A stretch of 64,000 bases of DNA from Rhodanobacter humi (GTDB lineage Bacteria; Pseudomonadota; Gammaproteobacteria; Xanthomonadales; Rhodanobacteraceae): NCBI RefSeq assembly GCF_041107455.1, contig NZ_JBGBPY010000001.1, forward strand, positions 806,001 to 870,000. The letters are read 5' to 3'. The notes below the pieces were generated by a model. The model was not told where the DNA came from. It did no database searches and was given only the letters and a program-made list of their open reading frames with translations. The position numbers and the translations under genes were made by a program. Shown piece by piece: positions 27,808 through 37,411 of the stretch (position 1 is the stretch's first letter; each line of letters opens with the position of its first letter).

Positions 27808-28158
27808 TCATCGTTCCCCGCGACGGACCAGCACGTGTTCGCCATCGCGGCGTATCTGCCACGCATGCACGTGCAGCGCCGCGTCCTCCAGGCACTCGCC
27901 GGTGCGCAGGTCGTAGTGCTGCTTGTGGATCGGCGAGGCCACCACCACGCGCTCGCCGAGGCTGCCCACCAGGCCGCGCGACAGCACCGCCGCGCCGGAC
28001 TCGGGATCGACGTTGCCGACCGCGTGCAGCGTGTCGTCGGCGAGGCGGAACACCGCCACCTGTTCGCCCGCCACCAGCGCGCACACGCCGGTATCGGGCA
28101 CGATCTCGCCGATCCGGCACACGCAGGTCCAGTCGCCCGTCGTAACGCTGCTGTTCAT
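27808..28158 (-). CDS. nirD: nitrite reductase (NADH) small subunit
   Basis: 116 residues, Rieske-like fold. WTCVCRIGEIVPDTGVCAL begins the domain, GNVDPESGAAVLSRGLVG and ASPIHKQHYDLRTGECLED occupy the places of the two cluster loops, but the Cys-x-His pairs are missing, as is normal for NirD. It is the partner of NirB. It starts 4 bp after the nirB stop. Confidence 0.94.
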   Translation of the reverse strand: MNSSVTTGDWTCVCRIGEIVPDTGVCALVAGEQVAVFRLADDTLHAVGNVDPESGAAVLSRGLVGSLGERVVVASPIHKQHYDLRTGECLEDAALHVHAWQIRRDGEHVLVRRGER

Positions 28159-28162
28159 CGGT

Positions 28163-30733
28163 TCACTCCGTCTCGACCACGACCGGGATGCGCTCCAGCC
28201 GGCTGCGTTTTTCTTCCCGCGTGGCGGGTCGGATCTGTCCGCGCTCGGGCACGAAGGCCACGTTGTCGTCGGCCGCCTCGCTGTTGACGAAGTGGCGGAA
28301 GCGACGGCGCACCTGCGGATCGCTCACGGCCTTCTTCCACTCGCACGCGTAGCTGTCGATCACCCGCTTCATCTCCGCCTCCAGCTCGGCGGCGATGCCC
28401 AGCGTGTCGTCGATGACGACCGCGCGCAGGTAATCCATGCCCCCTTCGAGGTTGTCGCGCCACACGCTGGTGCGCTGCAGGCGATCGGCAGTACGGATGT
28501 AGAACATCAGGAAGCGGTCGACGTAGCGGACCAGGGTTTCCGTGTCGAGGTCGCCGGCCAGCAGCTCGGCGTGCCGCGGCTTCATGCCGCCGTTGCCGCA
28601 CACGTAGAGGTTCCAGCCTTTTTCGGTGGCGATCACGCCGACGTCCTTGCTTTGCGCCTCGGCACATTCGCGGGTGCAACCGGAGACGGCGAACTTCAGC
28701 TTGTGCGGCGAGCGCAGGCCCTTGTAGCGGTGCTCAAGGTCGATCGCCTGGCGCACCGAATCCTGCACGCCGTAGCGGCACCAGGTGGAGCCCACGCAGG
28801 ACTTCACGGTGCGCACGGACTTGCCGTAGGCATGGCCGGATTCGAAGCCCGCCGCGATCAGCTCCTCCCAGATCGACGGCAACTGCTCCAGCCGCGCGCC
28901 GAACATGTCCACGCGCTGGCCGCCGGTGAGCTTGGTGTACAGGCCGTACTTGCGCGCGATCTGCCCGATCGCGATGAGCCCCTCCGGCGTCACCTCGCCG
29001 CCGGCCATGCGCGGCACCACCGAATAGCTGCCGTCCTTCTGGATGTTGGCGAGGAAGTAGTCATTGGAATCCTGCAGCGCGGCGTGCTCCTGCTGCAGCA
29101 CGAACTCGTTCCAGCACGAGGCCAGGATGCTGGCGGCCACGGGCTTGCAGATATCGCAACCCAACCCCCGGCCGTGCCGCGCCAGCAGCTCGTCGAAGCG
29201 GCGGATGCGCTCCACGCGAACCAGGTGATAAAGCTCCTGCCGCGTATGCGCGAAGTGCTCGCACAGGTGGTTGTTCACCGCCAATCCGGCGCGCGCCAGC
29301 TCCGCCTTCATGAGCTGCGTCACCAGCGGCACGCAGCCGCCGCAACTGGTACCGGCCCGCGTCGCCTGCTTCAACGCGTCGAGCGTGGTGGCGCCAGCCG
29401 CCACTGCCTCGCACAACTGCCCCTTGCTGACGTTGTTGCACGAGCACACCTGCGCCGATGCCGGCAACGCGTCCAGCGCCAGCCCCGGCTTGGCCTTGCC
29501 GTCGCCTGCAGGCAGGATCAGCGACTCGGGCGACTCCGGCAACTCCATGCCGTTGAGCATCATCTGCAGCAGCGAGCCGTACTCGGCCGCATCGCCCACC
29601 AGCACGCCGCCGAGCAGGCGCTTGCCGTCCTCCGACACGACCAGCTTCTTGTAGACCTGCCGGCGTTCGTCGCTGAACTGGTAGCTGAAGCTGCCCGGCG
29701 TGGCGCCGTGCGCGTCGCCGATGCTGGCCACGTCCACGCCCATCAGCTTGAGCTTGGTGGACATGTCCGCGCCGGCGAATTCCGGCAGGTCGGGCGCCGG
29801 CCGGCGAGCCTGCAGCGCGTAGATGTGCTTGGCCACCACCCGCGCCATGTCGTAGCCCGGTGCCACCAGGCCGAACACCTTGCCGCCCCACTGCGCGCAT
29901 TCGCCGATGGCGTAGACGTCGCGGTCGCGCGTGCGGCAGAAATTGTCCACCATGATGCCGCCGCGCTGGCCCACGCCCAACTCGCTCTGCCGGGCCAGCT
30001 CGTCGCGCGGGCGGATGCCGGCGGAGAACACGATGAGGTCGGTTTCCAGATGGCTGCCGTCGGCGAACTCCATGCGATGGCGCCGCGTTTCGCCATCGAC
30101 GATGCGCTGCGTGTTGCGGCCGGTATGCACCACCAGACCCAGATCCTCGATCGCCCTGCGCAGCATCTGTCCGCCGCTGTCGTCCACCTGCACCGCCATC
30201 AGGCGCGCGGCGAATTCCACCACGTGCGTTTCCAGCCCCATGTCGCGCAACGCCTTGGCGCACTCCAGGCCAAGCAGGCCACCGCCGACCACTACACCGT
30301 GCTTGGCTTGGCCGCCCCATGCCGACAGCGCATCCAGGTCGTCCAGCGTGCGGTAGGTCAGGCAACCCGGGCGATCGTTGCCCGGAATCGGCGGCACGAA
30401 CGGCGAGGAGCCGGTGGCGATCACCAGCTTGTCGTAAGGCAGCACGTCGCCGTCACTGGTCGTTATGCGCTTCATCGCGCGGTCGATGCCCGTCGCGCTC
30501 GTCGCCAGCTTCAGTCGTATGCCGGCCTGCTCGAAGAAGCCGGGCGCCACCAGCGACAATTCATCCATGGTCTTGCCGGAGAAAAACTCCGACAGGTGCA
30601 CGCGGTCGTAGGCCGGCCGCGTCTCCTCGCCGAGCACGGTGATCTCCAGATCCGGCGGCTGCAGGGCCGCGAGCTCCTCCAGCAGCTTGTGCCCCACCAT
30701 GCCGTTGCCCACCACGACAAGTCGCGTCGTCAT
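28163..30733 (-). CDS. nirB: nitrite reductase (NADH) large subunit
   Basis: 856 residues. FAD/NADH domain at the N-terminus (VVVGNGMVGHKLLEE), then a BFD-like [2Fe-2S] domain (CSCNNVSKGQLCEA and GTSCGGCVPL, about 425-470), then the nitrite/sulfite reductase repeats with the siroheme-[4Fe-4S] ligands in CVGSTWCRYGVQDS, CTRECAEAQ and CGNGG. It reduces nitrite to ammonium in the cytoplasm. ATG 30733 overlaps the narK stop (ATGA), showing coupled translation with the transporter. Confidence 0.96.
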   Translation of the reverse strand: MTTRLVVVGNGMVGHKLLEELAALQPPDLEITVLGEETRPAYDRVHLSEFFSGKTMDELSLVAPGFFEQAGIRLKLATSATGIDRAMKRITTSDGDVLPYDKLVIATGSSPFVPPIPGNDRPGCLTYRTLDDLDALSAWGGQAKHGVVVGGGLLGLECAKALRDMGLETHVVEFAARLMAVQVDDSGGQMLRRAIEDLGLVVHTGRNTQRIVDGETRRHRMEFADGSHLETDLIVFSAGIRPRDELARQSELGVGQRGGIMVDNFCRTRDRDVYAIGECAQWGGKVFGLVAPGYDMARVVAKHIYALQARRPAPDLPEFAGADMSTKLKLMGVDVASIGDAHGATPGSFSYQFSDERRQVYKKLVVSEDGKRLLGGVLVGDAAEYGSLLQMMLNGMELPESPESLILPAGDGKAKPGLALDALPASAQVCSCNNVSKGQLCEAVAAGATTLDALKQATRAGTSCGGCVPLVTQLMKAELARAGLAVNNHLCEHFAHTRQELYHLVRVERIRRFDELLARHGRGLGCDICKPVAASILASCWNEFVLQQEHAALQDSNDYFLANIQKDGSYSVVPRMAGGEVTPEGLIAIGQIARKYGLYTKLTGGQRVDMFGARLEQLPSIWEELIAAGFESGHAYGKSVRTVKSCVGSTWCRYGVQDSVRQAIDLEHRYKGLRSPHKLKFAVSGCTRECAEAQSKDVGVIATEKGWNLYVCGNGGMKPRHAELLAGDLDTETLVRYVDRFLMFYIRTADRLQRTSVWRDNLEGGMDYLRAVVIDDTLGIAAELEAEMKRVIDSYACEWKKAVSDPQVRRRFRHFVNSEAADDNVAFVPERGQIRPATREEKRSRLERIPVVVETE

Positions 30734-32097
30734 GTCGATGACCTCCCCGTGGAATCCGTCGATAGCTCTCGCGGTTGCAGCAGCCAGTTCTGCTGCAAGG
30801 CCTCCTGGTACCGGCGCTCCTCGCTGGCTACGTGTTCGCGGCTGAAGCGCACGGCGAGCGCGCACAGCGAACCGGCGATCACGAAGCCGCCAAGCACCGT
30901 GAAGGTGTGCTGCACCGAACCGATGTATTTCTGCAGGAACCCGGCCGCAACGGCGCCGACGTTGCCGCCGGCACCGATGATGCCCGCCACGCCACCCAGC
31001 GCCTTGCGATCAACAAAAGGTACGAGCGCATAGGTCGCCCCGCATGCCATGTGCAGGCACATGCCGAAAGCCAGCATCGCCGTCACCGCCATGGCCACGC
31101 CTTGCGCGCTTGAGAACCACAGCAGCCCGATGCCTTCACAGAACATCAGCGCACACAGGAGTCGCGCCCGGGACGCCAGGCCATGCCTGCGCGCCAGTCG
31201 ATCGGACGCCATGCCTCCCATCGCCCGCGCGAACAGGGCCAGCAAGCCAAACCCGCCGACGGCGAGGCCCGCGCCGCGCAGGTCCAATCCAAAACGATCG
31301 ACGTAATACGAGGCCGCCACGCCGTGCACGAAAAGCTCGATGCCGAAGCAGCCGGCATAGGTGACGAACAGCATCCACACCCGGTAGTTGCCGGCCGCCT
31401 GGCGGAGCGTTGCCCAGCCGCCCTGCTTGCCGCGGCCTGCAGCGAAGCTTTGCGCACCCTGTCCGTGGCGATCACCTTCCGGAGTGTCCTGGGCAAATTT
31501 CCAGTACAGGACGCCCACGATCACCATCAGCACCCCGGGCAGCAGCATGACGATGCGCCAGGCGAGATGGTGCCCAACGCCTAGCGCAAGCACGCCGGCC
31601 AGCAGCAGTGGTATCGCCGCCTGCGCCGCGCCGCCGCCTGCATTGCCCCAACCGGCCGCGGTTGCATTTGCGGTGCCCACCACGTTGGGCGCAAACATCA
31701 CCGACGTGTGGTACTGCGTGATCACGAAGCCTGCGCCGACCGCGCCGATCGCCAGACGTACGAGCAGGAACGATGCATAGCCCTGCACCAACATCATTCC
31801 GAACACTGGAACAGAGCCCAGCAGCAAGAGACCCGCATAGGTGCGCCGCGGACCCAGTCGGTCGCACAGCGGGCCGATCAGCAGGCGCCCGAAAATGGTC
31901 GCTGTCACGGCGGCGATGGTGATGTTGGCGACTTGGTCAGGACTGAGTCGGAACTCTTCCCGCACCAGCGGCATCAGCGGCGCCACCGCGAACCATGCGA
32001 AAAAGCACACGAAGAACGCCAGCCAACTCAGGTGGAACGCACGCATCTGGGGCGTGCGCCATTGGAACAGCTCGATCCGAGTCGCCTTGTCCGACAT
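30730..32097 (-). CDS. nitrate/nitrite transporter, NNP family of the major facilitator superfamily
   Basis: 455 residues with about 12 membrane helices. The nitrate signatures are visible: GWGNAGGGAAQ around residue 160 and GIIGAGGNVGAVAAGFL in the second half. LCDRLGPRRTYAG is the MFS loop 2-3 motif. ATG 32097 has GGAGA just upstream; the frame extends much further but into leader DNA. It is the first gene of the nitrate run and should supply nitrate to NasA (NarK/NasA-permease type). Confidence 0.92.
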   Translation of the reverse strand: MSDKATRIELFQWRTPQMRAFHLSWLAFFVCFFAWFAVAPLMPLVREEFRLSPDQVANITIAAVTATIFGRLLIGPLCDRLGPRRTYAGLLLLGSVPVFGMMLVQGYASFLLVRLAIGAVGAGFVITQYHTSVMFAPNVVGTANATAAGWGNAGGGAAQAAIPLLLAGVLALGVGHHLAWRIVMLLPGVLMVIVGVLYWKFAQDTPEGDRHGQGAQSFAAGRGKQGGWATLRQAAGNYRVWMLFVTYAGCFGIELFVHGVAASYYVDRFGLDLRGAGLAVGGFGLLALFARAMGGMASDRLARRHGLASRARLLCALMFCEGIGLLWFSSAQGVAMAVTAMLAFGMCLHMACGATYALVPFVDRKALGGVAGIIGAGGNVGAVAAGFLQKYIGSVQHTFTVLGGFVIAGSLCALAVRFSREHVASEERRYQEALQQNWLLQPRELSTDSTGRSST

Positions 32098-32651
32098 GGC
32101 ATCTCCGCCCGTAGATGACGAATCGCCTCCTGCACCTTGTCGCGCAGCACACATCCCTGTCCGCCTGGAATGTTGCGTAGCAACACGCATGCCAGCGCAA
32201 GCGCCACCATGAAAACGGGGGATTGGCAGATTTTTTGGAGCTGACCGGGCAGCGGAGTGCACCCGCTTTGGTGCGGCTTTCTTCGGCTTGCACCATTGCC
32301 GTGCAGCCGGCACCACGCGAGAAATCGGTTGGCGCCGCCCGTCTTCGTTGTCGAATCGCCAGGCAAGACCTCGGGTATTTCCCTGCGGCGTGGTGCGATC
32401 AGAGTCGGGCACGTGCGCGGGGAGGCTCTTCAGCCACTCGCGATGATGCTGACGCTGTTCCCGCCGGCCCGCCTGTGGGTGTGCAGCGAATGCCATCTCC
32501 CGTTGCAGGAGAGGCGCCCTGCAGTACTCAAAAGAGGTTTATTTCCAAACCACCGGCGTACTGGCCGTGCGACTTTGGGCGGTCTTCAACACGCCCATAG
32601 GGATGGCTGCTGCAGCTGAAATCAATCGGAACTAGGCTGATCCCAATGTCT
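32098..32651. other. 554-bp gap with the nitrate operon leader
   Basis: The gap between the sugar transporter stop (32652) and narK start holds the two-hairpin element at 32259-32308 and, further up, an imperfect palindrome GGTTTATTTCCAAACC (32536-32551). No protein gene is supported. A promoter for the nitrate run must lie here, but no convincing -35/-10 or -24/-12 pair was found. Confidence 0.5.
32259..32308 (-). promoter_or_regulatory. two-hairpin leader resembling ANTAR-protein target RNA
   Basis: On the minus strand hairpin 1 is GGCTGCAC-GGCAATG-GTGCAAGCC (32285-32308, one bulged A). After a 10-nt linker hairpin 2 is GCACC-AAAGCG-GGTGC (32259-32274), whose six-base loop has A at position 1 and G at position 4, as in RNAs bound by NasR/NasT ANTAR domains. 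It lies about 160 nt before narK. Hairpin 1 has a 7-nt loop and fits less well. The expected terminator with a T-run directly after hairpin 2 was not found. Confidence 0.45.
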
Positions 32652-34085
32652 TTACATCTGCTCCAGTTCCTTGCCCCGCGTTTCCTTGACATAGCAGAGC
32701 ACGAACACCGTCGATAGCGCCGCAGCCACTGCATAGATGCCGTAGGTGGGCGCGAGGCCGATGCCGACCAGCAGCAGCGGGAAGCTGATGGTGATGGCGA
32801 AGTTGGCGATCCACTGCGCGGCGCCGGATACCGCCAGGCTGGAACCGCGGATCTGGTTCGGAAACATCTCGCCCAGCATCACCCACATCACCGGGCCCCA
32901 CGACATGTTGAAGAACACCACGTAGACGTTGGCCGCGACCAGCGCCAGCGTGCCCATCGGCGGCGGCAGCCCGAGTTTGCCGGCGGCATCCATGTGCGCA
33001 TGCGCGAACGCCCAGGCGACCAGTGCCAGTGCCACCGCCATGCCCAGCGAACCGATCCACAGCAGCGGCTTGCGGCCGATCCGGTCCACCAGCGCCACGG
33101 TCACCAGGCAGGCGGCGATGCTCAGCGCACCGGAAACCACGTTGATCAGCAGCGCATCGCTCTCGGAAAAGCCCACCGCCTGCCAGAGCACGGCGCCGTA
33201 GTAGAACACCACGTTGATGCCCACCAGTTGCTGCAGCACCGCCAGCCCGATGCCCACCCACACGATCGGGCGAATGCGCTTCGTGGCCTTGTCCACCAGG
33301 TCGGACAGCCGGGGGCGATGGCGGTCCTGCGCCAGCGACGTGCCGATCTCGCCCAGCTTCGTGCGCGCGATCTCCTCGCCGTACAGGCGCACCAGCACGG
33401 CCTTCGCCTCCGTCTCGCGCTTGCGCATCACCAGGAAACGCGGGCTTTCCGGAATGAACAGCAGCGTGACCAGGAACAGCGCCGACGGCAGCACCTGCAT
33501 CCAGAACATCCAGCGCCATGCGCTCTGCCCCAACCACAGCGCCTCGGTGGACGCGCCCGCCGCCCTGGCCAGCAGGTAATTGCTGAGGAAGGCGCAGAAC
33601 AGGCCGCTGATGATGGCCACCTGCTGCATCGTGGCGAGGCGCCCGCGGTAGCGCGCCGGCGCCACCTCGGCGATGTAGGCCGGCGCGATCACACTGGCTG
33701 CACCGACTGCAAAACCGCCGGTGAGGCGCGCGAGGACGAAGAACACCACGTCGTGTGCGGCGCCGGCGCCCAGCGCCGAGAACAGGAACAGGATCGCCGC
33801 GGCGATCAACACCGTGCGCCGCCCCTGGTAGTCGGCCGCGCGTCCGGCGAAGAACGCGCCCACGGCGCAGCCCAGCAGCATCGAGGCCACCTCGAAGCCG
33901 ATCTCGGCGGCATTGGAGTGGAAGGCCAGCTTCAGGCCGTCCACCGTACCGTTGATCACGCCGCTGTCGAAGCCGAACAGGAATCCACCCAAGGTGGCCA
34001 CGCAGCTGATCTGCACGATCAGCCGCGTGTTTTCCGTCCGCTCCAGCGGTCCGGTGGCATCAAGCGTCGCACTGTACATGTCCAC
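32652..34085 (-). CDS. sugar porter, MFS (XylE/GlcP-like), probable xylose importer
   Basis: 477 residues, 12 membrane helices of the sugar porter family: GGFLFGFDSGVINGT in helix 1, RYRGRLATMQQ, the PESPRFLV motif, QQLVGINVVFYYG in helix 7 and DRIGRKPLLWIGS. It is the last gene of xylB-xylA-transporter, so D-xylose is the likely substrate by H+ symport. GTG 34085 has AGGGGAG 7 nt upstream; ATG 34079 is an alternative. Confidence 0.88.
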   Translation of the reverse strand: MDMYSATLDATGPLERTENTRLIVQISCVATLGGFLFGFDSGVINGTVDGLKLAFHSNAAEIGFEVASMLLGCAVGAFFAGRAADYQGRRTVLIAAAILFLFSALGAGAAHDVVFFVLARLTGGFAVGAASVIAPAYIAEVAPARYRGRLATMQQVAIISGLFCAFLSNYLLARAAGASTEALWLGQSAWRWMFWMQVLPSALFLVTLLFIPESPRFLVMRKRETEAKAVLVRLYGEEIARTKLGEIGTSLAQDRHRPRLSDLVDKATKRIRPIVWVGIGLAVLQQLVGINVVFYYGAVLWQAVGFSESDALLINVVSGALSIAACLVTVALVDRIGRKPLLWIGSLGMAVALALVAWAFAHAHMDAAGKLGLPPPMGTLALVAANVYVVFFNMSWGPVMWVMLGEMFPNQIRGSSLAVSGAAQWIANFAITISFPLLLVGIGLAPTYGIYAVAAALSTVFVLCYVKETRGKELEQM

Positions 34086-34163
34086 GAAAGGCTCCCCTCA
34101 TTAGTCTGCGCGCGGGGCCCCCAAGCCCCGCCCTCCCCGCCTCGCCGCCAGCGGCGCGCCCGA

Positions 34164-35504
34164 TTACGCGCGCAGCAGGAACTGGTTGACCAGATTCTCG
34201 TAGCGCTCCTGCTTGCCGCTGCGCTGGACGGGTTCGCCATGCGCGACCGCGTGGGCGCGCAAGTCTTCCATGCCCAGCCGGCCTTCGGCAAACGCGCGAC
34301 CGTCGCCCGTGTCGAAGCTGGCGTAGCGATCCGTGCGCCACTGTTCCAGCGGTGAACGGGTCAGCAGCGCATGCGCCACCTCGAGGCCGCGCGCGAAGGT
34401 GTCCATGCCGCCGATGTGGGCGATGAACAGGTCCTCGGCGTCGGTCGATTCGCGGCGCAGCTTGGCGTCGAAGTTCAGTCCACCGGGCGCCAGCCCGCCC
34501 TGGCGCAGCACCACCAGCATCGCGCCCACGGTGTCGTAGAGGTCGCTGGGGAACTGGTCGGTGTCCCAGCCGTTCTGGGCGTTGCCGCGGTTGGCGTCGA
34601 TGCTGCCGAGCAGGTCGTGATCCGACGCGACCTGCAGATCGTGCTCGAAGGTGTGGCCGGACAGCGTGGCGTGGTTCGCCTCGATGTTGAGCTTGAAATC
34701 CCGCTCCAGGCCATGGGCCTTGAGGAAACCCGCGACCGTCGACGAGTCGAAGTCGTACTGGTGCTTCATCGGCTCCATCGGCTTGGGCTCGATCAGGAAG
34801 TTGCCCTTGAAGCCGATGCTGCGGCCGTAGTCGCGCGCCATCGCGAGGAAGCGCGCGAAGTGTTCCAGCTCGCGCTTCATCTGCGTGTTGTGCAGCGAGG
34901 CATAGCCTTCGCGGCCGCCCCAGAACACGTAGTTGCTGCCGCCCAGTTCCACCGTCGCCTCCAGCGCGGCCTTGATCTGCACCGCCGCGCGCGCCACCAC
35001 CGCGAAGTCGGGGTTGGTGGCCGCGCCGTTCATGTAGCGCGGATGGCTGAACAGGTTGGCGGTACCCCACAGCAGCTTCATGCCGGTGGCCTGCTGGCGC
35101 TCCTTCGCCAGCGCCACCATGTGCCGCAGGTTCTGCTCGTACTGGGCCACGTCGTCGGCGTCGGGCGCCATGTCGATGTCGTGGAAGCAGTAGTACGGCG
35201 TGCCCAGCTTGGTGAAGAACTCGAAGGCGGCGTCCATGCGCGCCTCGGCGCGGGCCATCGGCGTATCGCCGGCATCCCAGGGATAGCGCCGCGTTCCCGG
35301 TCCGAACGGATCATGGCCGGCATTGCAGAAGCTGTGCCAGTAGCACACCGCAAAGCGCAGGTGTTCGGCCATGGTCTTGTCGCCGATCTTCCGGCTCGCG
35401 TCGTAGTGCTTGAACGCCAGCGGGTTGTCCGATTCGCGCCCCTCGTAGGGAATGCGGCCGATGCCGCGGAAATATTCGCGCTTGCCGACGAAGGGAGTGT
35501 TCAT
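34164..35504 (-). CDS. xylA: xylose isomerase
   Basis: 446 residues, very like Xanthomonas Xyl[11 protein letters not shown] carries the catalytic His-Asp pair, [55 protein letters not shown] and [19 protein letters not shown] supply the metal ligands. It converts D-xylose to D-xylulose in the cytoplasm. ATG 35504 is preferred (AGAGG 10 nt upstream and family N-terminus); an ATG at 35534 overlapping the xylB stop would add 10 residues. It is the second gene of the xyl operon. Confidence 0.95.
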   Translation of the reverse strand: MNTPFVGKREYFRGIGRIPYEGRESDNPLAFKHYDASRKIGDKTMAEHLRFAVCYWHSFCNAGHDPFGPGTRRYPWDAGDTPMARAEARMDAAFEFFTKLGTPYYCFHDIDMAPDADDVAQYEQNLRHMVALAKERQQATGMKLLWGTANLFSHPRYMNGAATNPDFAVVARAAVQIKAALEATVELGGSNYVFWGGREGYASLHNTQMKRELEHFARFLAMARDYGRSIGFKGNFLIEPKPMEPMKHQYDFDSSTVAGFLKAHGLERDFKLNIEANHATLSGHTFEHDLQVASDHDLLGSIDANRGNAQNGWDTDQFPSDLYDTVGAMLVVLRQGGLAPGGLNFDAKLRRESTDAEDLFIAHIGGMDTFARGLEVAHALLTRSPLEQWRTDRYASFDTGDGRAFAEGRLGMEDLRAHAVAHGEPVQRSGKQERYENLVNQFLLRA

Positions 35505-35530
35505 GGAATGCGTTGCCTCTGCGGGTTGCG

Positions 35531-37057
35531 TCATGGGGAAAGTTCGGAAGGAGCGGCGCCGGCGAGCCGGCCATGGGCATGCTGCTCGGCCGCCAGCAAT
35601 GCAAGGAACTGCCGGTAGGGCTCCTGGTATGCGGCCACGTTCGCCGCCCGGGGTTGCGCCGCGCGCGTCGCGTCCAGCGCCACGTGTTCGCGCGCGAGCT
35701 CGGCGATGGAGCCCTGGTCGCCACCATCGCAGCGCCATGCCCACAACGCCTGCAAGGCAGCACCAAAGGCGGCGCCCTCGGTTTCCGCGGGTATCTCCAC
35801 CGGCAGTTCGAACACGTCGGCCAGCAGTTGCCGCCACGGCGCACTGTTCGCCCCGCCGCCGGTCAGACGGATCGTCCCGAAATCCAGGCCGGCGGTGCGC
35901 AAGGCGTCCAGGCCGTGGCGCAACGCGTAGGTCGCACCCTCCATCGCCGCGCGATAGGCATTCGCGCGGGTGAAGTTGCCCGGTGTCATGCCATGCAGGC
36001 TGGCGCGCGCGGTGGGCAGGTCGGGCGTGCGCTCGCCATTGAAGAACGGCAGCATCAGCAAACCGTCCGCGCCCGGCGACGTGCGCTCGACCAGTGCATC
36101 GCCCTCCCCGGCCTCGAAGCCGAAGGCGGTGGCGACACGCCCCGTGGCCACAGTGCAGTTCATCGTGCACACCAGCGGCAGCCAGCCGCCGGTGGACGAA
36201 CAGAACGCCGCCCAGAGCCCCTCCGCATCCACCACCGGGCGATCGGCGCTGGCGAACAGCGTGCCCGAGGTGCCCAGGCTCACGCTGAGCACGCCCGGCT
36301 GCACGTTGCCGGTGCCGATCGCCGCCATCATGTTGTCGCCGCCGCCGGCCGAAACGCGCACCGCGTGCGGCAGACCCAGTTCATCGGCGATGGCGGGTGC
36401 GATGGGCGCACTGAAATGCGCGTCGACCAGCGGCGGCAGGCAGCGCGACAGGTCGCGCTCCGCATCGGTGGCCGCGAGCATCGCCGGGGACCAGCAGCGC
36501 CTGCGCACGTCCAGCCAGCCGGTGCCCGAGGCGTCGCCGCATTCCATCCAGCGTTCGCCGGTGAGCCAGGCATTGATGTAGTCGTGCGGCAGCAGGATGC
36601 CCGCGAGCCGGCGATAGACGTCCGGACGATGCTTGCGCGTCCACGGCAGCTTGGAAGCCGTGTAGCCCGCCAGGACGGGATTGCCCGCCAGCGCGATGCA
36701 CTGCCGGTAACCGCCTGCCGCGGCCATGATCTCGTCGCACTCGCGCCAGCTGCTGGTGTCGCACCACAGCTTGGCCGGCGCCAGCACCTCGCCCGCCGCG
36801 TCCAGCGGGACGAAACCGTGCTGCTGGCCGGAAACCCCGATCGCCACGACGCGTGCACGCAGGGCGGCATCGAGATCCGCGAAACATTGCCGAACCGCCT
36901 CAAGCCACCATTGGGGATGCTGCTCGCGGCTGCCGTCGGGCCCTTCGACCAGTGCCAGCGGCTGGCCGCGAACCGCAAGCATGCGGCGACGATCGGCGTC
37001 GTAGGCGAGCAGCTTGACACTCTGGGTGCCGATGTCGAGGCCGACGACAACGGTCAT
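35531..37057 (-). CDS. xylB: xylulokinase
   Basis: 508 residues, FGGY carbohydrate kinase. The N-domain has [15 protein letters not shown] (phosphate-binding loop) and [11 protein letters not shown]; the C-domain has [17 protein letters not shown] and [20 protein letters not shown], with the catalytic Asp in [14 protein letters not shown]. It phosphorylates D-xylulose for the pentose phosphate pathway. First gene of the operon, starting at 37057 and divergent from xylR. Confidence 0.94.
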   Translation of the reverse strand: MTVVVGLDIGTQSVKLLAYDADRRRMLAVRGQPLALVEGPDGSREQHPQWWLEAVRQCFADLDAALRARVVAIGVSGQQHGFVPLDAAGEVLAPAKLWCDTSSWRECDEIMAAAGGYRQCIALAGNPVLAGYTASKLPWTRKHRPDVYRRLAGILLPHDYINAWLTGERWMECGDASGTGWLDVRRRCWSPAMLAATDAERDLSRCLPPLVDAHFSAPIAPAIADELGLPHAVRVSAGGGDNMMAAIGTGNVQPGVLSVSLGTSGTLFASADRPVVDAEGLWAAFCSSTGGWLPLVCTMNCTVATGRVATAFGFEAGEGDALVERTSPGADGLLMLPFFNGERTPDLPTARASLHGMTPGNFTRANAYRAAMEGATYALRHGLDALRTAGLDFGTIRLTGGGANSAPWRQLLADVFELPVEIPAETEGAAFGAALQALWAWRCDGGDQGSIAELAREHVALDATRAAQPRAANVAAYQEPYRQFLALLAAEQHAHGRLAGAAPSELSP

Positions 37058-37411
37058 GCAGCTGCCCGCCTGCGGCCCTCTGCGGCGTCACTGCTGGCCG
37101 GTGCGGCATTCCTCGTCGAATCTTTCAAGACACCTACCCTTCTCAGGAATCCGGATACAGGCCAGTCGCCGTCGTGTCGCAGTCGGCGGCCACTCGTCGC
37201 ACGATCCGTGGCGGCGCGACAGGCGGCCGGGTCCGCGCCGATCGCGCTGCGCCTCGCTTGAGATGCTGCGTTCGGCGTTGCGGCGCCGCAATTGCGAAAT
37301 CCGTCATCGCGCAGGTCATTTTCCGTGCCGCAATGCCGCATGTACGCGGCCGCCCCAGCAGGTATCGTCGATCCAATCCGGTAGATGCCGTCGCAGCAGA
37401 TCGTGGTATCC
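37058..37411. promoter_or_regulatory. xylB/xylR divergent control region
   Basis: A ~350-bp gap between divergent xylB and xylR. It holds a perfect 14-bp palindrome TTGCGGCGCCGCAA (37278-37291) overlapped by CAATTGCGAAAT (37289-37300). The second motif recurs at 38919-38930 and 62991-63002 upstream of glycosidase genes. These are candidate XylR operators. Confidence 0.6.

Noticed and set aside
23079-28145. 1688-codon open frame on the plus strand across cysG and nasA
   Set aside because: It is antisense to well-supported genes, has Arg/His/Gln-rich composition typical of GC-rich antisense frames, and matches no domain.
27923-31033. 1036-codon open frame on the plus strand over nirD-nirB
   Set aside because: Antisense to nirB with its conserved cluster motifs; composition is that of a shadow frame.
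32475-32520. Sigma-54 promoter for the nitrate run (TGGCATTCGCTGCA on the minus strand)
   Set aside because: The GG-to-GC spacing is 10 and not the required 12 between the two elements.
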